This document shows, piece by piece, positions 23,344-32,969 of a stretch of 64,000 nucleotides of DNA. The stretch is from assembly GCA_964420995.1 (NCBI GenBank), contig CAYQUX010000020.1, positions 22,750 through 86,749 on the forward strand, read 5' to 3'. The position numbers and the translations under genes are program-made. Position 1 is the stretch's first letter, and the number at the start of each line of letters is the position of its first letter. This stretch comes from Leptolinea sp964420995 (GTDB lineage Bacteria > Chloroflexota > Anaerolineae > Anaerolineales > Anaerolineaceae). Under the pieces are notes generated by a model. The model saw only the letters and a list, made by a program, of their open reading frames with translations, was not told the DNA's origin and did no database searches.

Positions 23344-25437
23344 GTGAAAAAGAATCTGTTTGCTCTTTTGATTGTCGTTGTGCTCGCCAGTATGCTGTTT
23401 TCGGCTTGCACCCCAGCGACACCCGCTCCAGCGGCCGAAAAAGCCACCGATGCTCCGGCCGTCGAAAAAGCCACTGATGCTCCAGCCCCTGCCGCAGAAG
23501 CCGCCAGCGGGGAAAAGAAAGAAATAAAGAAAATCGCTTTCTTTGTCTCTGACCTGAGCAATGTCTTCCATCAGATGCAGGCTACCGAAGCGAAGAAATA
23601 CGCCAAAGAGAAATACGGCGCTGAAGTATTCGTGTTCGATGGCAAATCAGACGGCGCCGTCATGACCCAGAACGTGGACCAGATTGTGGCCCAGGGTATG
23701 GATGCCGCGACACTGCACATTTGGGACGGCGAAGCTGCCACCCCTGGTGTTGAAGCCGCACTCAAGAAGGGCATCGTCATGACCTCCTTCTTCAGCCCCG
23801 TAGCCAAGACCGGTATCCCCACCGCCCGCAGCGATGAAAAAGGGATCTCCTTCGCCATGGGTGCCGAAATGGCCACCCAGTGGAAAGCCGCGAACCCCGA
23901 CAAACCGATCGTAATGGTTCAGGTGGGTTGGCCTAATCACACCGAAGTTAAATCCGGCCGTACCGATCCATTCGTGGCTGGTGTCAAATCCGTGGATCCT
24001 TCCGCGACAGACCTGGGCTGCCAGGATGCGAGCAAGGGACCGGATGCTGCCAAACAGATCATCACCGACCTGATGACCTCGCACCCGGAAGTCAACCTGA
24101 TCTACTCTGAAGCCTCCAACCTGACCGTGGGTACGATGGCCGCGTTGACCAAAGCCGGCCGTGGCAAATTCGACAATGGCAAACCGTTGACCGAAATTGT
24201 TGCCAGCGTTGACTTCGACGAAGTTGAGATGAAGTCACTCTATGATCCCAACAGCTCACTGAAACTCTCCATGGGTCTTCCCCCTGTTGAGACCGCTCAG
24301 GGTCGTATCGACCTGATCATGGATGTTGCCTCCGGTAAAGTGAAACCGACGGCGAATCCTGCGGAAGAGTTCTTCTACAAAGCCTACAACATCTCCTTCT
24401 GGACGATGCCGAAAAACGATGCCGCGAAATGGCTGAATGCCCAGTTCGGAACAAAAATTGAAGTCTCTGAAGCCGCCAGCGCAGAAAAGAAGGAAGTAAA
24501 GAAAATCGCCTTCTTCGTCTCTGACCTGAGCAATGTCTTCCATCAGATGCAGGCTACCGAAGCGAAGAAATACGCCAAAGAGAAATACGGCGCTGAAGTA
24601 TTCGTGTTCGATGGCAAATCAGACGGCGCCGTCATGACCCAGAACGTGGACCAGATTGTGGCCCAGGGTATGGATGCCGCGACACTGCACATTTGGGACG
24701 GCGAAGCTGCCACCCCTGGTGTTGAAGCCGCACTCAAGAAGGGCATCGTCATGACCTCCTTCTTCAGCCCCGTAGCCAAGACCGGTATCCCCACCGCCCG
24801 CAGCGATGAAAAAGGGATCTCCTTCGCCATGGGTGCCGAAATGGCCACCCAGTGGAAAGCCGCGAACCCCGACAAACCGATCGTAATGGTTCAGGTGGGT
24901 TGGCCTAATCACACCGAAGTTAAATCCGGCCGTACCGATCCATTCGTGGCTGGTGTCAAATCCGTGGATCCTTCCGCGACAGACCTGGGCTGCCAGGATG
25001 CGAGCAAGGGACCGGATGCTGCCAAACAGATCATCACCGACCTGATGACCTCGCACCCGGAAGTCAACCTGATCTACTCTGAAGCCTCCAACCTGACCGT
25101 GGGTACGATGGCCGCGTTGACCAAAGCCGGCCGTGGCAAATTCGACAATGGCAAACCGTTGACCGAAATTGTTGCCAGCGTTGACTTCGACGAAGTTGAG
25201 ATGAAGTCACTCTATGATCCCAACAGCTCACTGAAACTCTCCATGGGTCTTCCCCCTGTTGAGACCGCTCAGGGTCGTATCGACCTGATCATGGATGTTG
25301 CCTCCGGTAAAGTGAAACCGATGGCGGATCCTGCGGAAGAGTTCTTCTACAAAGCCTACAACATCTCTTTCTGGACGATGCCGAAGGCTGATGCCGCGAA
25401 ATGGCTGAACGCCCAGTTCGGAACAAACATTCAATAA
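23344..25437 (+). CDS. Sugar ABC transporter binding lipoprotein with duplicated binding domain
   Basis: The GTG start at 23344 follows AGGAGG. A lipobox (MLFSAC) anchors the protein; a Pro/Ala/Lys-rich linker containing a repeated EKATDAPA unit follows. Then come two periplasmic-binding-protein type 1 (RbsB-like) domains of about 324 residues each. The domains are almost identical and are joined by an ASAEKKEVKK segment. The family normally has one such domain and about 330 residues, so 697 residues is unusual. ABC ATPase and permease genes follow. The sugar is unknown; the neighbouring enzymes suggest a sugar acid, pentose or pentulose. Confidence 0.9.
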   Translation: MKKNLFALLIVVVLASMLFSACTPATPAPAAEKATDAPAVEKATDAPAPAAEAASGEKKEIKKIAFFVSDLSNVFHQMQATEAKKYAKEKYGAEVFVFDGKSDGAVMTQNVDQIVAQGMDAATLHIWDGEAATPGVEAALKKGIVMTSFFSPVAKTGIPTARSDEKGISFAMGAEMATQWKAANPDKPIVMVQVGWPNHTEVKSGRTDPFVAGVKSVDPSATDLGCQDASKGPDAAKQIITDLMTSHPEVNLIYSEASNLTVGTMAALTKAGRGKFDNGKPLTEIVASVDFDEVEMKSLYDPNSSLKLSMGLPPVETAQGRIDLIMDVASGKVKPTANPAEEFFYKAYNISFWTMPKNDAAKWLNAQFGTKIEVSEAASAEKKEVKKIAFFVSDLSNVFHQMQATEAKKYAKEKYGAEVFVFDGKSDGAVMTQNVDQIVAQGMDAATLHIWDGEAATPGVEAALKKGIVMTSFFSPVAKTGIPTARSDEKGISFAMGAEMATQWKAANPDKPIVMVQVGWPNHTEVKSGRTDPFVAGVKSVDPSATDLGCQDASKGPDAAKQIITDLMTSHPEVNLIYSEASNLTVGTMAALTKAGRGKFDNGKPLTEIVASVDFDEVEMKSLYDPNSSLKLSMGLPPVETAQGRIDLIMDVASGKVKPMADPAEEFFYKAYNISFWTMPKADAAKWLNAQFGTNIQ
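23545..24349 (+). repeat. First copy of an 805-base direct repeat inside the binding-protein gene
   Basis: This stretch equals 24517-25321 with no difference that I can see; the offset is 972 bases, exactly 324 codons. Similarity continues with scattered substitutions on both sides. The lack of even synonymous changes in 805 bases indicates a very recent duplication or ongoing gene conversion. Confidence 0.88.
24517..25321 (+). repeat. Second copy of the 805-base direct repeat
   Basis: This is the partner of 23545-24349, in frame with it. Substitutions resume at 25322 (C to T relative to copy one at 24350) and continue to the stop, where the two copies end differently (KIEVSEA against NIQ-stop). 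Confidence 0.88.
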
Positions 25438-25463
25438 TCCTCTAGTCTGAAAAAAAGCAATAC

Positions 25464-25502
25464 ATCTTGACGGGGGAAGGGCAATTACTCCCCCGTCAAG
25501 AT
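25464..25502 (+). promoter_or_regulatory. Intercistronic stem-loop after the binding-protein gene
   Basis: Arms ATCTTGACGGGGG (25464-25476) and CCCCCGTCAAGAT (25490-25502) are perfectly paired, with a 13-base loop. No T run follows and the Shine-Dalgarno site of the ATPase gene comes directly after. Such structures commonly stabilise the upstream binding-protein message so that it is made in excess over the ATPase and permeases. Confidence 0.75.
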
Positions 25503-25516
25503 TAAGGAGCCGGTGT

Positions 25517-27007
25517 ATGAAATCAACGGAGATTGTGCTGGAGATCAGGAACCTGATTAAAGACTTCCCAGGTGTACGGGCGGTCAATGATGTCAGCTTC
25601 GACATAAAACGAAATACCATACACTGCCTGGTCGGAGAGAATGGTGCAGGAAAATCAACCTTGATTAAGATGCTGACTGGCGCGTACGGACGAACCAGTG
25701 GGCGGATTCTTCTCAATGGTGAAGAGTATAACCCCCGCAGCACACGTGATGCCAAGCTAAAGGGTATCAGTACGTTATTTCAGGAACTAAATGTAGTTAA
25801 CCAACTCACTGTAGAAGAAAACCTCACATTGGGGATGGAAGACACCACATTCGGCTTCCTGAGAAAAACTGACAAAATCAACAAAATTCTCAAGGTATTA
25901 AACAGTATTGAGCCATCGATAAAACCAAAACAACTGGTTTCAAGCTTAAGTGTAGCGAAAAAACAAATTATTGAGATTGCAAAAGCTGTCGCCACAGAAT
26001 CTGACATCATCATTATGGATGAACCGACGGCTGCCATCTCTGAGGCAGAAATTGCCCGACTGTTTACGATTATCAAAGGTTTGCGGGAAAACAATGTAAC
26101 AGTTATTTACATTTCTCATCGCCTGGATGAGATCTTTGAAATTGGAGATTATGTCACGGTCATGCGTGACGGCAAGCATATTGAAACAAAACCCGTATCC
26201 CAGATCAAGGATCGCATGGAACTCATTAAGATGATGATCGGGAAAACGGTTTTTGAGCAATATACCCCCAAAGAAGAAAACAAACAGGAAACCATTCTTG
26301 AGGTCAAAGAGCTGACGAATCACAGGCTTAAAAATGTTTCCTTTAAAATCCGTGAGGGTGAAATCGTAGGTTTCTACGGATTGGTGGGTGCGGGTAAAAC
26401 TGAACTTGCCCGCGCAATTTACGGGGTAGATGAATATAAAGGCGAGATTTTGTACAGGGGTAAGAAGTTCCTGCCTTCTCCGGAAAAAGCAATTTCAGCG
26501 GGTGTTACCCTGGTTCCTGAAGAAAGAAGATCCCAGGGCTTATTCACCATCCTGCCCATTCGTTGTAACGTTCCGGTAATGAATATGCAAAAGATATCCA
26601 CGAACGGTTTCATAAATGATAGAACGGAACGGAATGTAACCGTTGAATATGTTGATAAATTAAAAATTGCAACAAACAGCATCGAAAAGGAAGCGTCCAA
26701 GCTCTCCGGGGGTAACCAGCAAAAAGTTGTTCTGTCAAAATGTCTGTTTGCCGATGCCGATTTGTTGATGCTTGACGAACCCACGCGGGGTATTGATGTA
26801 GGGGCAAAAAGCGAGATTTACAGTCTCATCCGCAGACTTTCCAAAGAAGGAAAGACGATCATCATCTTTTCTTCGGAACTGCCTGAGGTCATCAATATCT
26901 GCGACACCATTCACCTTCTTTATGATGGAAGACTGAAGTCCACATTGCAAAATGGAAATGACATTAACAGCGAAAAAATCCTTCACATTGTGACTGGAGG
27001 GGAATAG
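25517..27007 (+). CDS. Sugar ABC transporter ATPase with two nucleotide-binding domains (RbsA/XylG type)
   Basis: The 496-residue protein has two ABC cassettes. The first contains GENGAGKST, the LSVAKKQIIEIAKA signature and IIMDEPTAAIS. The second has the degenerate Walker A GLVGAGKTE, LSGGNQQKVVLSKCL and LMLDEPTRGIDVGAK. This is the usual carbohydrate uptake transporter-2 design. The start follows AAGGAGC, 14 bases after the stem-loop. It energises import with the two permeases that follow. Confidence 0.93.
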   Translation: MKSTEIVLEIRNLIKDFPGVRAVNDVSFDIKRNTIHCLVGENGAGKSTLIKMLTGAYGRTSGRILLNGEEYNPRSTRDAKLKGISTLFQELNVVNQLTVEENLTLGMEDTTFGFLRKTDKINKILKVLNSIEPSIKPKQLVSSLSVAKKQIIEIAKAVATESDIIIMDEPTAAISEAEIARLFTIIKGLRENNVTVIYISHRLDEIFEIGDYVTVMRDGKHIETKPVSQIKDRMELIKMMIGKTVFEQYTPKEENKQETILEVKELTNHRLKNVSFKIREGEIVGFYGLVGAGKTELARAIYGVDEYKGEILYRGKKFLPSPEKAISAGVTLVPEERRSQGLFTILPIRCNVPVMNMQKISTNGFINDRTERNVTVEYVDKLKIATNSIEKEASKLSGGNQQKVVLSKCLFADADLLMLDEPTRGIDVGAKSEIYSLIRRLSKEGKTIIIFSSELPEVINICDTIHLLYDGRLKSTLQNGNDINSEKILHIVTGGE

Positions 27008-27009
27008 GT

Positions 27010-28032
27010 ATGGAAGAAAAACTGAGCAAGAAACTAGTTTTGGGCAACAAGCTCAGCGATGAAACATTCATCACCCTGAGTATGGTTGGGGTGTTGCTGC
27101 TCGTGTTCACGTTAGCCAGTTTCGTTGTTCCCAATTTTTATAAACCTCAGAACATTCTCAATCTGATTACCAATAACTGGTATCTGGTCATATTGGGTAT
27201 TGGCGTCACGTTCCTGTTAATTACCGGGAATCTGGATATGTCAGTGGGTGGAAACATCGCATTGACCGGCGTTCTGGCCGTTTATTTTTGCCAGGGGTAT
27301 AACGTTTCGGAAAACCCATTGGCCAATGGGTTGGGATTGCCCTATGCAGTGGCTGTTATCCTGGCTCTGTTATGTGCCATGGGTGTTGGTGCCATCAATG
27401 CCTTTTTCATTGCCAAACTGAAAGTTCCCTCCATTATTGTCACACTCGGCACCATGATGTTGGCCCGCGGAACAGCCCAGGTATTGACCCAGGGCGCGCA
27501 ACGAAATACGAGCCTGCCCGATGCCTTTGGTGTACTTGGAGAAACCATGCTGCCGGGCACAAATATCCAACTATCGGTGTTGGTGATGCTTACCCTGATA
27601 GTCATCGCGCTAATTATTGAAAAGAAGACAATTTTTGGAAGGCGGATCTATCTTATCGGCGCCAACCCGGAAGCAGCCAGCCTCTCAGGCATCAATGTTA
27701 CAAAATACATCTCCATACTTTACATACTAAACGGTTTACTGGCCGGAATTACAGGCATTCTGCTGGCTTCCGAATTCAAAGCCGGTGTCTCCAGCCGCGC
27801 ATTGGGGTATGAATTTGACGCGCTGGTTATAGCGCTTCTTGGCGGTGTCAGCATCGCGGGTGGTTTTGGGTCTGTAGAGGGAATGTTTGTCGGTGCACTC
27901 ATCCTTTCTGTGGTAACGACATCTGCCACAGGGCTCTTGCTATCGCCAGACTGGCAATTCACACTCAAAGCGATTGTTACCTTCATTGCGATTCTTGCGC
28001 AGCGTTTCGCTCTGGATAAAAGAAAAGGATAA
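27010..28032 (+). CDS. Sugar ABC transporter permease (RbsC type), first
   Basis: The 340-residue integral membrane protein of the RbsC/AraH family has many helices, ITGNLDMSVGGNIALTGVLA and the EAASLSGINVTKY region with ALLGGVSIAGGFGSVEG. It begins two bases after the ATPase stop, so translation is coupled. It probably pairs with the second permease (28066) as a heterodimer. Confidence 0.92.
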   Translation: MEEKLSKKLVLGNKLSDETFITLSMVGVLLLVFTLASFVVPNFYKPQNILNLITNNWYLVILGIGVTFLLITGNLDMSVGGNIALTGVLAVYFCQGYNVSENPLANGLGLPYAVAVILALLCAMGVGAINAFFIAKLKVPSIIVTLGTMMLARGTAQVLTQGAQRNTSLPDAFGVLGETMLPGTNIQLSVLVMLTLIVIALIIEKKTIFGRRIYLIGANPEAASLSGINVTKYISILYILNGLLAGITGILLASEFKAGVSSRALGYEFDALVIALLGGVSIAGGFGSVEGMFVGALILSVVTTSATGLLLSPDWQFTLKAIVTFIAILAQRFALDKRKG

Positions 28033-28065
28033 GGGTGCATTGCATCTTTTCGAGGAGCAGGCAAC

Positions 28066-29103
28066 GTGAAAACTGAAAATGCAAATTTACAACAAATTCA
28101 AATGGATCGCTCAACATCAATCAGAACAGTCGTAAAGCAATACTATATCTTTGCAGTATTGATCCTGATTGTTTTTATCTTCAGCATGATGAAGTTGGAC
28201 CAGGTTGAATTTTTTGAACCGGGACACTTCCTCAGCCCTGATAGTGTCATTAACATTCTTCGCAGCGCCGTACCGATACTTACCCTCAGTGGTGCTTTCA
28301 CGCTTCTTATGATCTCCGGGAACATAGACCTTTCCGTTGGCAGCGCCATGAGTTTAAGCGCTGTGGTTTATGCCTGGATGATCCTGAACGGGTACTCTTT
28401 CCTGCCGGCGTTTTTAGTAACCCTGGTGGCTGGAATCATCATGGGATACCTTAACGGTTATCTGGTGATGAAATTACGCATCACCCCTGTAATTGCCACA
28501 TTGATAACACTCAGTCTGTTCAAAGGCATTGCGCTATTGATTGTGCCGGATGGACTCTCCGCAATCAAATCGACAGCGACTCAAGAAATGCCAGCCTGGA
28601 TTAATGATTATGGGCGGGAAGAGGTTTTATTTGGACTGCCATGGGCGTTCTGGATCGCGGTGGCTGTGATAATCATCTGGTTGGTTATCCAGAAAAAGAT
28701 GGTTTTGGGCAAGTATGCTGCCGCCATTGGGGGCAACCGTCTGGCAGCCGAACTGTCTGGAATTAACGCAGTACGGGTGGGTTGGATAATTTACATATTG
28801 GTGGGTTTGTTTGCCGCGCTGGCAGGAATCGCGCGAGGTAGCTATATGTCGCTGGGTGATCCTCTATCGGGAGATGGCATGGAGACATCGTGCATTATTG
28901 CCGTGCTTTTGGGTGGAACCGCATTCTCTGGTGGTGAGGGATCGACATTAAAAACAACGATTGGCGCACTCATTATTATCTGTGTGACTACAGGTTTGAT
29001 GACCGTAATCCCTGCCTACTGGCAAATGGTAGCCATGGGCAGCGTGCTGCTGATTGCTGTCGTAATCAATACACTGCTTTCAAATGAAAAAGTAAAAGCA
29101 TAA
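28066..29103 (+). CDS. Sugar ABC transporter permease (RbsC type), second
   Basis: The 345-residue RbsC-family permease starts with GTG after GAGGAGC. It shows ISGNIDLSVGSAMSLSAVVY and AELSGINAVRVGWIIYILVG with LLGGTAFSGGEGSTLKT. It differs clearly from the first permease, so the two are old paralogues. The gene is followed by the epimerase gene, which places uptake and breakdown in one operon. Confidence 0.92.
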   Translation: MKTENANLQQIQMDRSTSIRTVVKQYYIFAVLILIVFIFSMMKLDQVEFFEPGHFLSPDSVINILRSAVPILTLSGAFTLLMISGNIDLSVGSAMSLSAVVYAWMILNGYSFLPAFLVTLVAGIIMGYLNGYLVMKLRITPVIATLITLSLFKGIALLIVPDGLSAIKSTATQEMPAWINDYGREEVLFGLPWAFWIAVAVIIIWLVIQKKMVLGKYAAAIGGNRLAAELSGINAVRVGWIIYILVGLFAALAGIARGSYMSLGDPLSGDGMETSCIIAVLLGGTAFSGGEGSTLKTTIGALIIICVTTGLMTVIPAYWQMVAMGSVLLIAVVINTLLSNEKVKA

Positions 29104-29159
29104 AGTCAGGTTTCAATGAAATTTTGGATATCCCTCATCATTGCATTGGAGAATCAGTC

Positions 29160-30038
29160 ATGTTCAAAATGCCCGTAGGTTTGTATGAAAAAGCGTTACC
29201 CGACGAACTGTCGTGGGAAGAACGTTTAGAAGCTGCCGGTCGGGCTGGGTATGACTTTGTCGAGATTTCAATTGACGAAAGTGACGAACGGCTTTCAAGA
29301 TTGGATTGGTCGAAAACTGAGCGGGCAGAGTTGCGTCATTCCATTGCCAATACGGGTATTCGTATCATGACCATGTGCTTAAGCGGTCACCGAAAATATC
29401 CGCTTGGCAGCCACTCACCATCCCTTTGCAAACAGGGTCAGGAGATTTTGCATAAAGCGATTGACTTTGCCGGTGACATTGGACTGCGTGTGGTTCAGGT
29501 GATGGGGTACGACGTTTTCTATGAAACAAGTGATGAAGAAACCCGGGCAAACTTTATTGAGGGGCTCTGGTTGGGATCGCAATGGGCCAGTCAATCCGGG
29601 GTAATGTTGGGGCTCGAAAACCTTGACACACCCTTCGTTGACAATATCAGTAAGGCATTGGAAATCATACGCGAGATCGACTCACCCTGGCTTCGCCTGT
29701 ATCCAGATATTGGAAACCTTGCCGCGGCAGGATATTATCCGCCACAGGAGATCAGGCTGGCTAAAAATCAAATATTGGGTGTTCATGTCAAAGATGCCAT
29801 GCCAAAGGTAATCCGCGGAATACCTTACGAGAAAGGGATAGTACCTTTCAAAGAAACATTCCGGGCTTTGGCCGATATTGGCTTCTGGGGAATGCTTGGT
29901 ATAGAAATGTGGGGTCAAATGCATACGGATGAAGACCCCATTCAGGCAGCCGCTGCCGCCCGAAAATTGGTGGATAGATTGGTGTCCGAAACCTGGCCAA
30001 CCGGGCAGGCAATACTTCACCACATGGAAGACGTATGA
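29160..30038 (+). CDS. L-xylulose/L-ribulose-5-phosphate 3-epimerase (UlaE/SgbU-like)
   Basis: The 292-residue xylose-isomerase-like TIM barrel shows the UlaE pattern: PVGLYEKALPDELSWEERL, YDFVEISIDESDERLSRLDW, CLSGHRKYPLGS, LGLENLDTPFVDN, LYPDIGNLAAAG and a late GMLGIEMW. UlaE converts L-xylulose 5-phosphate to L-ribulose 5-phosphate. The start at 29160 follows GGAGAATC. The last four bases overlap the lactonase gene. It is the step after a UlaD-type decarboxylase, which this cluster also encodes. Confidence 0.9.
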   Translation: MFKMPVGLYEKALPDELSWEERLEAAGRAGYDFVEISIDESDERLSRLDWSKTERAELRHSIANTGIRIMTMCLSGHRKYPLGSHSPSLCKQGQEILHKAIDFAGDIGLRVVQVMGYDVFYETSDEETRANFIEGLWLGSQWASQSGVMLGLENLDTPFVDNISKALEIIREIDSPWLRLYPDIGNLAAAGYYPPQEIRLAKNQILGVHVKDAMPKVIRGIPYEKGIVPFKETFRALADIGFWGMLGIEMWGQMHTDEDPIQAAAAARKLVDRLVSETWPTGQAILHHMEDV

Positions 30039-30946
30039 ATATGACAAACCCCGAATCAAACAATATTCCTGAAGTATTGATTATCCCTGGGGACCGGTAT
30101 TTCCCGGAAGGCGTGACTGTTTCTTCCAATGGGACATTCTATGCGGGAAGTCTCTATGAAGGCTGCATTTTGAGATGCCTGCCTGGAAAATCCAAAATGG
30201 AACCGTTTATCGAGCCAGGAGCAAATGGCCTTGTTTCTGTTCTTGGTTTATGGGCAGATGAAACGCGGAATATTCTTTGGGCATGTTCATCTGATTTTGG
30301 TAATGGCAAGTTGGCCGGATCAGCCGCGGTGGGGATTAAAGCTTTCGATCTGCAAACAGGCGAACCAAAGGGAAGTTACGATTTGCCCGGCGGCGGCTTT
30401 GCCAATGATCTAACGTTTGATTCTCACGGCAATCTCTATGTAACTGACTCATGGTCACCACGCATATTGCGACTGACATCTGGTGGGACTTCATTAGAGG
30501 AGTGGATAAACGATCCAAAACTTGGTACCGACCAATGGAGCCTGAATGGGATTGATTACGACAAATCGCAAAATGTAATTTTTACGGTTAACCAGAGAAA
30601 AGGCGAACTGTTCCGCATCCCGATACTAGACAATGGATGCTCTGGCGAAGTGACGCAAATCAGGACATCACAAGAAATTCGGAGACCGGATGGATTGAAG
30701 GTGATCGGGCCAAACCTTCTGGCGGCTGCAGAAGGTGGGGCAGGTGGAATGGCGGTCATGCGGATTGATGGTGATACGGCTGATGTACGCAGGATAGCCG
30801 CAGGACTGGATGCGGTAACAACCTTTGCTTATTACCAGGGGAATGCCTGGGTAGTTGAAGGGCAATCAGATCATTTTTGGGACCCGGATAATGCCGGACC
30901 AGAGGCATCACCGCCTTTCAGAATCGTGAAGGTTCCACTCGATTGA
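30035..30946 (+). CDS. SMP-30/gluconolactonase-like beta-propeller hydrolase
   Basis: The 303-residue protein is of the SMP-30/strictosidine-synthase-like propeller type, with FPEGVTVSSNGTFYAGS, GGGFANDLTFDSHGNLYVTDSW and NGIDYDKSQNVIFTVNQ. These enzymes open sugar lactones. There is no signal peptide, so it acts in the cytoplasm. It overlaps the epimerase gene by four bases (ATGA), so translation is coupled. In this setting it may hydrolyse a hexono- or gulono-lactone before phosphorylation; that is inference. Confidence 0.75.
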   Translation: MNMTNPESNNIPEVLIIPGDRYFPEGVTVSSNGTFYAGSLYEGCILRCLPGKSKMEPFIEPGANGLVSVLGLWADETRNILWACSSDFGNGKLAGSAAVGIKAFDLQTGEPKGSYDLPGGGFANDLTFDSHGNLYVTDSWSPRILRLTSGGTSLEEWINDPKLGTDQWSLNGIDYDKSQNVIFTVNQRKGELFRIPILDNGCSGEVTQIRTSQEIRRPDGLKVIGPNLLAAAEGGAGGMAVMRIDGDTADVRRIAAGLDAVTTFAYYQGNAWVVEGQSDHFWDPDNAGPEASPPFRIVKVPLD

Positions 30947-31052
30947 TCAACCGATGATTGCCTGCGGCGGGAGGCACATTTCAAAATATGTCGTAATCAG
31001 CCCGGGCGATATTCAGAAAAAACTATTGGAAAAGTATAACCGGAGAAACATC

Positions 31053-31706
31053 ATGATCTTAGAACAATTACGTGAGACTGTCTGCAAATGCAATAAAGAA
31101 TTGCCTGAAAATGGACTTGTCAAGATGACAAGTGGTAATGTGAGCGGACGGGATCCGGAAACTGGATACATTGTAATCAAACCCAGTGGTTACACTTTCA
31201 GTGAATTAACACCCGCCCATATGGTGGTGGTTGATCTGGAAGGCCGTGTTGTTGAAGGTGATTTGAAGCCATCAACAGATACGGATACCCATTTGTACGT
31301 TTACCGCTATCGCCCTGATGTATTTGGTATGGTGCATACACACTCTCCATATGCGAGCAGCTTTGCCGCATTGGGACAGCCGATCCCAGCCTGCTTGACG
31401 GCATCTGCCATGCTGGGCGGTGAAATTCCTCTGGGCGGGTACGCTCCCATTGGAGGTGCGGATATTGGACAGGAAATTATTAACAAAATTGGCAATGCAT
31501 TGGCCATAGTCATGCAAAATCATGGTGTCTTTACAATTGGATCTTCCCCCCAGGAGGCGACAAAGATGGCCGTCGAAGTTGAGGAAATCGCAAAAATTTC
31601 CCACCTGGCGTTAACCCGTGGAAAGCCAATTATTCTATCCACCGAGCAGATTAATTATATGGTGGACTTGTATAAAAACGAATATGGGCAACGGGTGAGT
31701 GAGTAG
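31053..31706 (+). CDS. L-ribulose-5-phosphate 4-epimerase/class II aldolase family (AraD/UlaF-like)
   Basis: The 217-residue protein has class II aldolase/adducin hallmarks: KMTSGNVSGRDPETGYIVIKPSG, the zinc histidines of MVHTHSPYAS and the later NHGVFTIG. AraD/UlaF converts L-ribulose 5-phosphate to D-xylulose 5-phosphate by a retro-aldol mechanism; L-fuculose-phosphate aldolases share the fold. With UlaD-like and UlaE-like genes in the same operon the epimerase role is preferred. The start at 31053 follows CGGAGAAA; upstream in-frame codons are rejected. Confidence 0.85.
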   Translation: MILEQLRETVCKCNKELPENGLVKMTSGNVSGRDPETGYIVIKPSGYTFSELTPAHMVVVDLEGRVVEGDLKPSTDTDTHLYVYRYRPDVFGMVHTHSPYASSFAALGQPIPACLTASAMLGGEIPLGGYAPIGGADIGQEIINKIGNALAIVMQNHGVFTIGSSPQEATKMAVEVEEIAKISHLALTRGKPIILSTEQINYMVDLYKNEYGQRVSE

Positions 31707-31830
31707 TGATTTCGTAGAGGTCATGTTCTCATTCAATGATATTCCGGTTGGTATCCTGGATTTTTCCGTTGGTGTCCATTCGGGAATTAACAGAAAAATT
31801 GAAGAGAACCCCAAAAGACCACTCTGGTAG

Positions 31831-32688
31831 ATGCCTGTGGTTGGCCCGGGGACCAAATGGAAAAAAACAGTATCCGATTTAAAAGAAAAAATGGAAAAAA
31901 CAATGCCGCCATTGTCATTTATTAAACATCTTATTATCGATATGGATGGTGTCTTATATCTGGGCAACCAGCCCATGCCGGGTTTATGTGATTTCTTTTC
32001 ATTTCTTCGTGAACGCTCCATCTCCTTTGTCCTCGCAACCAACAATTCAACCCGAACCCCGAGGGAATATGTCAAAAAACTCGCAGGCATGGGTGTGACA
32101 GTATTCGAGGAAGAAGTATTGGTTTCAGGGCAGGCTACAGCACGATTCCTGGCTCGTGAGTATCCCCGAGGAACAAAGGTTCATGTTTTTGGAATGCCTG
32201 CGTTGAAAACCGCAATAACCAATGAAGGGTTCATCCTTGCTGATGATGACGTGCCGCTGGTTGTTGCGAGCATGGATCGGGATGTTACTTATGAAAAACT
32301 TAAGCAGGCCGCTTTGTTGATCAGGAATGGTGCGCGTTTTATTGCGACGAACCTTGACCCAACCAATCCATCGGAAGAGGGATTATTACCAGGCACAGGT
32401 TCAATGATCGTTGCACTGGAAGCCGCTTCCGGTGTCAAGGCAAAGGCTATTGGCAAACCTGAACCGATCATGTACGAATTGGCAATAAACCAGATGAACG
32501 CAGATCGTGAAAAAACAGCTGTTATCGGTGATCGTGTGGATACAGATATTCTTGGAGGAAAAAGGGCAAACCTCACCACCATTTGCGTGCTGTCTGGTTC
32601 TTCCAATCGTGCTGAGGCCGAAGCCATGGGCACCGACATGATTTTTGATGATATTGCTCACTTGTTGGAAATCTGGAAACAGGTATAG
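31831..32688 (+). CDS. HAD-IIA sugar phosphatase (NagD-like)
   Basis: The 285-residue HAD hydrolase has IIDMDGVLYLGN (motif I), ATNNSTRTP (motif II), IGKPEPIMYE (motif III) and VIGDRVDTDILGG (motif IV). Class IIA cap sequences (GMPALKTAITNEGF) match NagD and phosphoglycolate phosphatase types. The start is uncertain; ATG at 31891 would remove 20 residues and leaves the domain complete. It could dephosphorylate a sugar phosphate or a dead-end by-product. About 280 bases without a clear gene follow. Confidence 0.87.
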   Translation: MPVVGPGTKWKKTVSDLKEKMEKTMPPLSFIKHLIIDMDGVLYLGNQPMPGLCDFFSFLRERSISFVLATNNSTRTPREYVKKLAGMGVTVFEEEVLVSGQATARFLAREYPRGTKVHVFGMPALKTAITNEGFILADDDVPLVVASMDRDVTYEKLKQAALLIRNGARFIATNLDPTNPSEEGLLPGTGSMIVALEAASGVKAKAIGKPEPIMYELAINQMNADREKTAVIGDRVDTDILGGKRANLTTICVLSGSSNRAEAEAMGTDMIFDDIAHLLEIWKQV

Positions 32689-32969
32689 TGAATGACCGGG
32701 TGCATTTGAAGATGCGGGTTTGAAAAAGCGTTTTATATCAACCCCCTTAAGGGATTTTGAAAAAAAAGTGAGGAAAGGGCAATCGATAGCTTGGAAAAAA
32801 TCCAGATTGATGCAGAAGTTTGTCGATTGCCGGAATCGACCTCCCCCGGGCAGTTTTATGCAAATGATTCTATCGCTTGAAACACTTGTTGCTAAACCCA
32901 AAGCCCATGCGAATTCTATAATGATCTGGTTTGGTTGATCCCAACCCTAAAAAAAAGGAAGGAGTCTTT

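Noticed and set aside
32720..32938. Frame of 72 codons between the HAD phosphatase and aldolase genes
   Set aside because: It has no ribosome binding site or recognisable motif and ends near the aldolase leader; more likely spacer.
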